Position numbers and translations under genes: made by a program | The notes under the pieces: model-generated | What the model was told of the DNA's origin: nothing | The model's database searches: none | Seen by the model: only the letters and a program-made list of their open reading frames with translations | Shown here: positions 54,278 through 62,535 of the stretch, piece by piece | How the letters are laid out: every line of letters starts with the position of its first letter | How positions within the stretch are numbered: the first letter of the stretch is position 1 | Assembly: GCA_963575745.1 (NCBI GenBank) | Contig: CAUYUJ010015305.1 | Location: 923,991 to 987,990 of the forward strand | Reading direction: 5' to 3' | Origin: Prorocentrum cordatum | Taxonomy: Eukaryota; Sar; Dinophyceae; Prorocentrales; Prorocentraceae | DNA: 64,000 nt

Positions 54278-54351
54278 TTAAGCCAAGCCTTCCAAGCATA
54301 TGCATCGGCTGGCTCTGCCATCAAACGTTCACCGCTGTAAAATGAGTAGCA
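54278..54351 (+). repeat. Split direct repeat B2 (right end of element)
   Basis: 74 bp, starts TTAAGCCAAGCCTTCCAAGC. Differs from B1 at three positions. The flanking repeat unit (GCATTTTGCTTGAGACATCC) resumes directly after it. Confidence 0.85.
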
Positions 54352-54790
54352 GCATTTTGCTTGAGACATCCTCTGAATTCTGGCCCCCCACGAGGCCCCC
54401 GTTCGAGACATCCCCCAATTTTGCAAAACCAGTGTTTCGCTCGAGACATCCTCAACAAATTATGAAAATTTTGCAAAACCAGCGTTTCGCTCGAAAAAAA
54501 AACATTTCGCTCGAGACATCCTACCAAAATTCAAAGGAAGCATAGAAAAAACAAACGAAGTAGCCGAGACATCCTCGAAATTCCTGCGCGCGGGACGCGG
54601 CACGCGCGAGACATCCTCGGAATTCCTGCGCGCGGGGCGCTTTTCCGCGTCGCGGTCGGCTCTGCAAAAGCAGCGTTTCGCTCGAGACATCTTCAACAAA
54701 TTTTGAAAACAATGCAAAGCCAGCGTTTCGCTCGAGACATCCTCAACAAATTCTGAAAAACAAGGGTTTCGCTCGAGACATCCTCCCAAT
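54352..54790 (+). repeat. GAGACATCC repeat array, right part
   Basis: About nine copies of GCTCGAGACATCC-like words at irregular 30-75-bp spacing. Several fall in a unit AGCGTTTCGCTCGAGACATCC, then TCAACAAATT.TGAAAA. The segment around 54540-54640 matches 47185-47275 almost exactly. Non-coding. Confidence 0.8.
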
Positions 54791-55406
54791 TAATTCCGCC
54801 AGCCCACCTCGACCTCGATATTCATCCGGGAATAATTCCGCCGGCCCACCTCAAGTCAGGTCGGGGGGTAAACATCTAACAGAGAACCCTGGGCCTAAGC
54901 CCTTTCCGGGAAAAGGGAATTGCGCACAGCGGAGTAGGAGGTGGCGTATGAGCAGGAGGATGGGCCAGCGGAGAACGAGGAAGATAAGGAGGAGGACGAG
55001 CACGAGCAGCAGCAGCAGCAGGCACTGGAGTGGAAGGAGCGGGAGGAGCAGGAGGACCAGGGGAAGGTGGAGAAGGGGAACTCAGGAGGGCGACAACGAT
55101 GAAGAAGGACTAGGATCTTGAAAAGTGGCCCGCGCCGGGGCGAGAGCGCCATTCTGAACGACGGAAGCAAAGCGCCGATTGGAACATGAGGCCCACGCTG
55201 CAGCAGGAACAGCTCGCTCCTTGTGAGCCAGTTTCCTTGTGACAAGGCTTTCACTGTACTCGCCCTGGCTGCTGAATCCGACTGCAGGTGTGCCTCCTCG
55301 TTCCCCCCTCCATTGCAACTCTGGCTCGAGACGCTTTTTGTGCTCGTGGCGCCAAGGGGCTCTGAAGGCATCCGGGGCGAGGCTTCCCCAAAGGACTCTT
55401 GCAGCC

Positions 55407-55808
55407 ATGGGAGGCGATGGAGACGCGCTCGACAACAACGCCATCATTGTCACCGACGCGTGCTGCTGTATGTACGACGGCTGCCTCTTCGGGGATGGGT
55501 GCATTGGGTGCATGGCGAGCGAGACGATGTGCTGCCTCGAGATGGAGTTCTGCTGCAAGCAGGGCGCAGAGTCTCTCTGCTGCGTCTGCTGCGCGATCCG
55601 CTGCGTTTCGCCTACCGTGTGCATCAAGTCGCAGGGCCAGATGTGCTGTCTTGCCGGCGCGGCCGCCATCCCGTGCGACGAGGAGGTGCCTTGCATGGTC
55701 GGCACGTGCGGCATCATCTGCTATCCCACGATCGCAGTTTGCAAGACGCTGGGCGACATCACGGGGAATTCAGGTGGGGATGCACCCCCAGCTGAGCAGG
55801 TGGGCTAA
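55407..55808 (+). CDS. Cysteine-rich protein, array copy 5 (beyond the insertion)
   Basis: 133 aa with the same 23 cysteines as copy 1 and the TIAVCK variant that copy 2 also shows. It lies in the resumed unit (54911 onward) with a single-copy acidic segment, as in copy 1. Silent differences from copies 3 and 4 are more frequent (for example CTGCTGTATG, GGTGCATTGGG, AGTCTCTCTG), and its trailer has diverged. It therefore sits outside the recently homogenised core of the array. Confidence 0.85.
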   Translation: MGGDGDALDNNAIIVTDACCCMYDGCLFGDGCIGCMASETMCCLEMEFCCKQGAESLCCVCCAIRCVSPTVCIKSQGQMCCLAGAAAIPCDEEVPCMVGTCGIICYPTIAVCKTLGDITGNSGGDAPPAEQVG

Positions 55809-56539
55809 AGGCTCCTCTGTCTCCATCTTATGCTGGCGAAGATACCAGCGTGGCCGCAAAGTCGAGCCGGGCTCTCTTGTCGAATCGGGCCATCGCGCAG
55901 CAGCAGCTGGATGCCATAGTTGAGGTTGCGCGAAGCCAGACGGTGAGGATAGAATGATGGCGTGAAGCAAAGGGGGTTAACTGGGGGGCAGCGAGGAGAG
56001 AGGAGAGGGACTAGAGGAACGATGCAATGCCCTGGAGGATCGGGTTTCGTTGGAAACCCTTGCATTATTGTGCAGACGCCTTTGCATCCTCCTGCTCCTC
56101 CTCCACTGCCCCCTTGCATTGGGAGCGTGTTGGGGACGCCCTAGTGCAAGGACCTGGCATCTTCGTTTATAGATGCACCCCGAACGCGCTGGAATGAGAG
56201 GCAGCTCTGGGTTCCCTGGGTAGTTCCTCAGGTTCGTCCTGGCGCACTCCTCGCAACTGGGGCCAGAAAAGTGGCCTGAATGAGCAAGGTTCCTTGTGGC
56301 AGGGCTCTGACGCTACGCGCCTCAACTGCCGAATCTGACTGTAGGTGGGCTTCCCGACCACCACCCCTCCACTGAGATTCCGGCTCGAGCCACTACTGTT
56401 GTGCTCGTCGCGCCAGGGGCCCACTGTCTGAAGGCATCTGGGGCGAGGCGCGGTTCCCAGGATCATGACGGCATGAGGACGGCGGCGTTGCGGGTGCGAG
56501 GGCGGTAGGGAGCGGGAGGAGGAAAAGAAGAAGGTTGAA
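55809..56539 (+). pseudogene. Degenerate array unit lacking its gene
   Basis: From about 56039 (GATCGGGTTTCGTTGGAAAC, TGCAGACGCCTTTGCATCC, CCCCGAACGCGCTGGAATGA, CTCGCAACTGGGGCC) the sequence follows the long leader of unit 1 (40877-41310) up to CTGAAGGCATCTGGGGCGAGG at 56455. At the point where the ATG and coding region should follow, it diverges completely. This is a 5'-only remnant of the array. Confidence 0.65.
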
Positions 56540-56692
56540 AGTCGTGCGTGTCCCACTACAGGAGGGAACATCAAACATATGTCATAAAATTGTCTGGGGA
56601 CGACTTGTTCTTGTATGTTTCGTTCATTTTTGAATATTATCTGACTGTTTTGTTCTACCCAAAAACCGCCTGTCGGGAGACATGCCCGACCT
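56540..56692. mobile_element. MITE-like element, copy 2
   Basis: 153 bp, ends AGTCGTGCGTGTCCCACTAC and AGACATGCCCGACCT, core TTGTCTGGGGACGAC. Same family as 3143-3301. It sits a few tens of bases downstream of the degenerate array unit. Confidence 0.75.
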
Positions 56693-57735
56693 AAGAATAA
56701 GGGAGGGCTTCCTCATCCTGGAGTGGAAGGGTTCGTGACGCCGACGACCCAGTGGACGCGCCGCTTGGCCTCTCGCGTGTTGTGTCCAAGGCGCGCGCAT
56801 CCGAACTATTTTGGGCATCCCACCGACAGCGTATGCTCGTCCTGGGTTCTGTGCAGGTTCTCCGAAGCTAATTTCGGGCCCGATGCGATTTTTACCAGCC
56901 GACCGCTCTGCGGTTGATTGGGAGTCTCTGTATATTCAAAAAGAAGCGTGCGCTTGTGGGCGAGAGGTGAATGAGCGGGAAGCAGTGCGGCGGGTGAGGA
57001 TGAGGAGAGTGGAAGTGAGGAAGGAGAGACTCGCGAGGGGGAGGATCAGGAAAGTGATCACGCGGGTGAGGATCAGGCGAGCGTGGAGCAGGAAGGTGAG
57101 GATGAGGAGAATGAGGGTTGAGTCAGGAGTGCGAGGATGAGGATAATGAAGATCAGCAGAATGAGGATCGGGCGAGTGTGGAGCAGGGAAAAGGATCAGC
57201 AGAGTGAGTGTCGGCAGAGTGAGCATCACGAGGAGAGCGAGGATCAGGATGATGAGAATAAGCATGAAGAGGGTGCGGATCAGGAACGTCCCTGGAGGTC
57301 ATCCTTCCTCCTCCTCATCATCATCCTTCTCCTCCTCCTCTTCATCATCCTCTTCCTCATCAGCATCACCATCCACATTCTCGATCTCTTCTCCTTTCTC
57401 CTCTCCTCTCTCATCCCTCCTCCGTCCTCTCTTCGTTTTCCTCCCTGCTCATCCTTCTCCTCCTCGTCCTCAACCTCCTCCTCCTCCTCCTCCTCGTCTT
57501 CCTCCTCCCCCCCTCCTCCTCTTCCTGCTCCTCCTTTTCCCCCTTCTTTGAGGGAGCGCGGCAGGGATGTGCGTGGCGATTTTTCACAGGTATCTCGGGC
57601 GGATTGTCAGATTGTGGAGACTCTTGTGTTTTATCGATATAGGTTTAGCATAATGTTCTTTCCCGTGAAGCCCAACATTCCAGCTCACGGGAGGCCAGGA
57701 TTGCTCGTAAGTGTTTCAGGGAAGGATGTATTGTG
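56693..57735. repeat. Purine-rich then pyrimidine-rich low-complexity DNA
   Basis: GTGAGGATGAGGAG-type words (56960-57290) are followed by a TCC/TCATC tract (57298-57545). Together they form a long mirror-like purine/pyrimidine strand switch. No gene; the open frames reflect composition. Confidence 0.7.
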
Positions 57736-57762
57736 GTTGCCGCTTTCTGGCTCAAGGCCAAA

Positions 57763-58179
57763 ATGCATCCGTTCATCCTGCTGCTGCCACAGTTGGTAGC
57801 GGAGCAGTGTTCGGCGCGGCATGCATGGGTGCCTCCAGGTACCGCTGATCAGCGGTGGTGCCGGGGGCAGCTCGGGCGGCTGCGCGGGCGCTGCTCTCAC
57901 CGGACTGGACAGAGCGCGGATCCACGGCAGGCATTGATGCCAGGGCCGGACGACACCGGCCCAGGAGACGACAAGAACGAGACGTACGCCGTCATCGGCG
58001 GAGGGCGCTCAGCCCAGTCAGAGGGGACTGGGGAGGGGACAGCGCTCCCGCCATCCACCGGAGGCGCTGCGAGCTCGAGCCCACAGGTCACGGAGCAGCT
58101 GAAGCAGCTGATCCAGCAGGCGGTGAAGGACGCCGTGAAGAACCTCAGCCCAGGGTTCGGCAGCAGCGCAGCCTCATGA
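57763..58179 (+). pseudogene. Gag-like N-terminal region of a Copia-like element
   Basis: From ATG 57763, with an open frame to TGA 58177. The part from about 57930 (PGPDDTGPGDDKNETYAVIG) to SSPQVTEQLKQLIQQAVKDA is acidic and Ser/Gly-rich with a helical end. A frame change near 58170 leads into the zinc knuckle. Designation as Gag is by position only. A spliced-leader-like word ends 6 bases upstream of the ATG. Confidence 0.4.
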
Positions 58180-59417
58180 AGGTCACCCGCTGCAAGAATT
58201 TCAACGAAAAGGGCCACTGGTCACGGGGGTGTCCCCAGCCGCGGAAGGATGACGGCGGCAAAGGACTTGATCGGTCAAAACGAAGCTTGGCCGGGTACAC
58301 GCTCGACGGCTGCAACTATCCGATCATGAACAATGACGAGCTGGAGTAGCTGAAGGGCATTCGGAAGGAGGCGCAGGCCATCGAGGTCTACCTCAACGCC
58401 TCCGCGACGCAGGGCCTCGTGGACCCAGGGGCCGGCAGCGACATCGTGGGACTGCCATCACTAAACCGAGAGGCCGAGGCGCTGGCTGGTCACGGTCTTC
58501 GCTACGCAGTAGTACCAGGAGAGTCCAAGGCGCCCAAGAAGGCGCACGGCATCGGAGGCGAGGCAGAGGTGATCTGTACCATTCTGTATCCGATGTGCCT
58601 CGGCGGAGCGATGGGAGTCGTGGAGGCCACTGTGCTGGACGAAGACGTTCCGCACATACTGAGTGTCAACCTGCTGGATGTTCTAGTATGCGTGCTCGAT
58701 CTCCCTGGTAATCTTCTGATTTCGCAGTTTCTAGCACAGGACATTCCTGTCACCAAGCTGGGCTCAGGTCACCGCGTGGCCGATATCGTGCGGGGGCCCA
58801 GGGGGGGCCACACCACCCCAGACAGTGCGCTTCGGAAGTATCCTTTTCTGACGGCGTCTTCCTTTGCATTGGCCGTTGGACAATCACCACCTGCGATGAG
58901 CGCCAGCGGGGAGATGAGCGCTTACAGGGCTGTCCTCTACCTCCTCCCCCTTGGCCTCAATCGAATCGAACGCGGCGCCGTACTTCGGGGTCGAGCCTGG
59001 GAACGACCATTATCGATCGAGCTCGAGTTTAGCGACCAGCACCAGCCACGAGCTCAGTGGAGCGGCCTAGCAACGGTCCGGGCCTCGGGATCCCGCGGAG
59101 AAGGTAAGGATGAGAAGTGCAATCAGAGCCAGGCCAGCGAGACGACCAGAGCCCTCGACCTCAGATCAATGGGCAGAGCCTTTTATGACCTCGGGGCTCT
59201 TTGTTTCTCGGTGGTACCCATATGGGTTCAGATTGTCTCGGTGATTTCCGCGGCCAGTTTAGGCTCGAGCTCGTTTCGGCAATTCCGAGCTTTCGATCTC
59301 GATCACCTTCGGAGTCACATCCTGGGCGATTCCATCCATGTTCATGTTTCGCGTGGCGATGGCGCTGGCTCTCGGGGGTGCACCCGGTCGTCGGAGGCAA
59401 GAAAAAGGAGCCCGTAG
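58172..59417 (+). pseudogene. Zinc knuckle and retropepsin-like protease of the Copia-like element
   Basis: One frame interrupted by TAG 58347-58349. The CCHC knuckle reads CKNFNEKGHWSRGC (58191-58232), with Phe at the expected second Cys (58200-58202). The protease follows: TQGLVDPGAGSDIVGL with the catalytic Asp at 58422-58424 (DPGA rather than DTGA/DSGA), a GIGGEAEV flap-like segment, and VPHILSVNLLDVLVCVLDLP. Beyond 58860 the frame stays open to 59417 but no longer shows recognisable domains. Family knowledge: retropepsins process Gag-Pol. Here the stop codon and altered motifs make activity unlikely. Confidence 0.6.
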
Positions 59418-60840
59418 CCAGCAGCGCATCGGACGACCAGCAGTGCCAGGCGCTCGAAGCATTGCGCGGGCTGCCGACCCCGATGAGTCTCGGACCAGCC
59501 CAGGCTACGACGAGTCTTCCGGCGACAAAGGCGCCCCCTCCACTCCTTCAGCAGCACCGACCCGCACCGAAGCCACAGCCAGCGTTGTGGGGGGCGGCGG
59601 CAGAGGCGTCCCAGTGGCCACCAGCTCCACCGATCGAGGGGACCAACCAGCCGACGATGCATCAGGCGCTGTATGCCTTGGCACAGGCGGGTGCCGAGCA
59701 TCGCGGCCAGCCACCTCTGCCACCAGGGCTTCTCTCGCGGCCGCGGCAGCAGCAGCGGACGGGGCGGCGGCTGCCACGGCGGTCGGAGGCGGAGCGACAG
59801 CGCCGACGCCAGGAGCGCTGTTCGGGCCAGCCGCGGGGAAGCCACCTCCCAAGGCCCCGCCCCGCTGCAGCCACCCGGCCTCGGCGATCAAGTACTACGG
59901 GGATCAGCACGGCTTGGGATCGAGGTGCACTCTGCGGAGCGCGCATTGCATGGATCCCCGGAGGCCGCGCTGGCCAAGGAGGTGCTCCGGCAGCGCCTAC
60001 GGCGGCCGAGGCCGCTCGGGCGGCGGCGTCATCAGCTCAGAGAGCGGTGGACTTCGCGACCGGCGACCCGCAGTTCAAGGCGCAGGTGGCGCGGCGCTGA
60101 CGACGGTGAATCAGCTATACGGTCTGCTCCAGGGCCTCCAGTGGCAGGTCCAGGCGATTCCAGAAGGAGTTCGAGCGCTGGGCCAGGTACAGTCGGTGGT
60201 GGACCAGATGATCCAGGTCGCGACGCAGACACAGCAGTTTCCCACGCAGATGGAGGAGGGGCCCCAGCAGATCTTCCAGGGCATCACCGCCATCAAGACG
60301 CAGCTCACCGGGATGGCGGACTTCGCGATTGCTATCGACACGCTCCAGGAGTCAGTCAACGCCATTGCGGGCACCCTCTCCGGGATGGAGACGGCGATCG
60401 GCCAGATCGGGTTCATGCTCGTGAACGCGGGCACGGCAGTGGCGGCCATAGCACACGTGGCCAACGGAGGTCAGCAGGTCGAGGATCAGTGGCACGTTCC
60501 TCAGCAGGCAGCTGCAGCGGCGATGGCAGCCGCTCCCTTTCCCCAGGCCCCGACGGCGGCCATCGGTGCAACAGGCTCGGCAGCGGCATCCTCGTCTGGG
60601 CAGCCAGCCCTCCTCCGCCGTCCTATCCGCCACCGATCGACGACCAGGCGACAGTTGCGGACGGGGACCCTTGGACAGTTACCGACCCGCGCGGAACGAG
60701 GACCACTACAACGCCGACCATGCCGGGCGCAACGCCTACGACCACGACGCGTTTTCCGACGCCGACCACCCCAGAGGCGAGCCTCGATTCCTGGGAGGCG
60801 CTCGGGAGCGACCCAGGGCCCGTGGTCTAGCGGGCTCCTA
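59338..60840 (+). pseudogene. Ala/Pro-rich and coiled-coil segment (unassigned)
   Basis: Low-complexity Ala/Pro/Arg sequence is open in three plus frames. One frame then gives a clear helical segment at 60102-60500: QLYGLLQGLQWQVQAIPEGV, QSVVDQMIQVATQTQQFPTQ, AGTLSGMETAIGQIGFML. It resembles the coiled-coil part of Gag-like proteins and may be a second element's Gag inserted between the protease and methyltransferase regions, or a domain of this polyprotein. There is no catalytic motif. Confidence 0.4.
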
Positions 60841-60919
60841 CATGATTCGGGCCGCCGCCACTCAGCGTGGCCGAGCAGCTTCTGTTGGCTGCAACTGTGC
60901 AGCGCAAACGGGATCATCA

Positions 60920-62056
60920 TCATCTCCAGAACCCATTCAAGTCAGAGATGGCCGCTCGATTCCGATGTTTCCCGCGTTTGCTTCGGTTGTCGAATCTCAG
61001 TCGCCAGTGGAGGGACGCAGCTTGAAGGGCGATTTTGAGGGAATCGAGTGGCAGGACGGGGACAATTTCAACGACGACCACGAGGTCGCTCTGCCTAGGC
61101 AAGTCCGGCGAGCTCTCGAACTCAGGGCCAGGCCGGACGGATCCCAGGAGGACCCAATCACGGAGCTGCATGTCTCAAGGGACAAGGGAGTCAGCTTGAT
61201 GGAAGTATTTTCGCCTCCTAGGTTCGCGCCTCGGGTGCAACGCCGTGGGGGCACTCTGGGGGCCAGGCCCAGTTGGGATCTGAAGACTGGGTGGGGTTCT
61301 AGGAGAGCGAACGACCAGCTAGATCTCTGGGCTGCCATAATGAAGGAGAGGCTGGACATGATCTGACTGTGCCCACCATGTAGGGTTTTCTCGGCCATCA
61401 GTCGAACCAGCAGGGCCGTCCGAGATCTTTTTAAGTGGAAGCAAGCCGTCACCGACGGGGTTAATGATTTAATCCTTTGCATGCGCATAGCCCTGTATCA
61501 GTCAGAGCGAGGGCGGTATTTTGCTTTTGAACACCCTCTGTTTGCGAGTTCTTGGGCGACTAAGGCAGTGCAGCTGGTCGCTCAGTTTCCAGGCGTTTGC
61601 CGGGCTCGGATCGATATGTGTATGTTCGGGCTCCGAGTCACTAAGGATGGCCTCAACAAGAAGCCCACCGGACTGATCACCAACCACCCTGGGCTCTCAG
61701 AGATCATGGACGGTAGGCTGTGTTCGGGGGATCACAAGCACGTGCTCCTGGAGGGACGGAGTAGGACCTCCCAGGCCCAGGAGTATCCGCCAGCGTTCGC
61801 CGAGGCCGCGGCTCGTGCCGTGACCGAGCAGTGGAGCGGCGTCAGCAGGTCAAGGTCTCCCACGTGGGCCGAGCTCGGCGAGGGCCACTTTCCCGAAGAC
61901 GCGGATCCTCCCATCGAAGATCTGGAAGGTCCCGAGGAAGCCAGCGGAAGCGAAGCGGACGAGCACGAGACGCGGGGCCCGGGAGCCTCCAGGCCAAAGG
62001 ACCCCCTCCCGAGCGGACAGAAGAAGAAAAGCGTCTGCTGTTCCGCTTACACGTGA
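60920..62056 (+). pseudogene. Methyltransferase-like module of the Copia-like element (one in-frame TGA)
   Basis: One frame from about 60920 to TGA 62056, interrupted only by TGA 61364-61366. Before that stop: GVSLMEVFSPPRFAPRVQRR and PSWDLKTGW, recalling an AdoMet-binding motif I region (MEVFSPPR). Immediately after it: LCPPCRVFSAIS (Cys 61379-61381), like motif IV of C5-cytosine methyltransferases. Then RYFAFEHPLFASSW (61520-61547), with FEHP where motif VI normally has ENP, and CMFGLRVTKDGLNKKPTGLIT. An acidic linker leads to the integrase. Its motifs differ in detail from the module at 53.3 kb, so the two look like separate lineages. Confidence 0.55.
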
Positions 62057-62535
62057 ACATGGGCCACCCATGCAACCAGAAGTCCGCGCGAGTCCTCAAG
62101 GCGGGCGGCGTGAAGATACACCTGCTTCGCTGGATCAGGGACGTGTTCAAGTGCTCGGAGCATGCCGAGCGGGCTCGTGCCAGCAGTCACCTCAGGGTGG
62201 CCCTTCCTAGGGCGTTCAGGTTCAATCACATAGTGGGCGTCGACCTTTTCTATGTTCCGCTCCAGGAGAGGACCCTTGCGTTTCTGAACGTCGCGGACCA
62301 CGGGTCTAACCTGCAGGTCTGCGTTCGCGTGGAAGAGCCCACGGCGGCTCAGGCTCGGGGGGCGTTCGTGAAGGCGTGGGCCCGCCCGCTTGGAGCCCCT
62401 CGTAGCGCGTTGTCGGACGGGGGCCCCGAGTTCGAAGGTCGGTTTGCCCGACCACGTGTGCGATGCGAACTACGCGCGCGATGCGAACTCCCCGCGGCAG
62501 AACGGACGTGTCGAGAGACACGGAGGCTGGATTAA
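62020..62535 (+). pseudogene. Integrase of the Copia-like element, N-terminal and first part of core
   Basis: A frame change near 62020 enters EEEKRLLFRLHVNMGHPCNQ, the H..H part of an HHCC-like pre-integrase zinc site; the following FKCSEH has only one clear Cys. The catalytic core starts with IVGVDLFYVP (first Asp 62242-62244) and LNVADHGSNLQV, and reaches ALSDGGPEF (second Asp 62416-62418). The frame then runs off into Arg-rich nonsense and stops at 62535. The core continues in another frame (next entry), with some residues apparently deleted at the junction. Confidence 0.65.

Larger units (their letters stand above)
47287..54351 (+). mobile_element. Tyrosine-recombinase retrotransposon with split direct repeats (DIRS/PAT/Ngaro-like)
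   Basis: The terminal organisation is A1 (47287-47347), ORFs, B1 (54089-54162), A2 (54166-54226), B2 (54278-54351). A1 and A2 are both 61 bp with 4 mismatches; B1 and B2 are both 74 bp with 3 mismatches. This A1-B1-A2-B2 pattern is what is known for PAT/Ngaro-type YR retrotransposons. The coding order is Gag-like, RT, RNase H, tyrosine recombinase and methyltransferase-like. There is no integrase or LTR. About seven frame changes and a TGA disrupt the ORFs, so it is inactive as read. It is inserted inside a GAGACATCC repeat. Confidence 0.8.
46278..54910. mobile_element. 8.6-kb block interrupting the gene array
   Basis: Array sequence stops after CGCAATCGGA (46277) and resumes at AAAAGGGAATTGCGC (54911), the adjoining positions of the unit as read in copies 3 and 4. 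The block holds a 431-bp tandem duplication, GAGACATCC repeats and a complete-looking tyrosine-recombinase retrotransposon. No clear target duplication was seen at the block ends. Confidence 0.7.
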
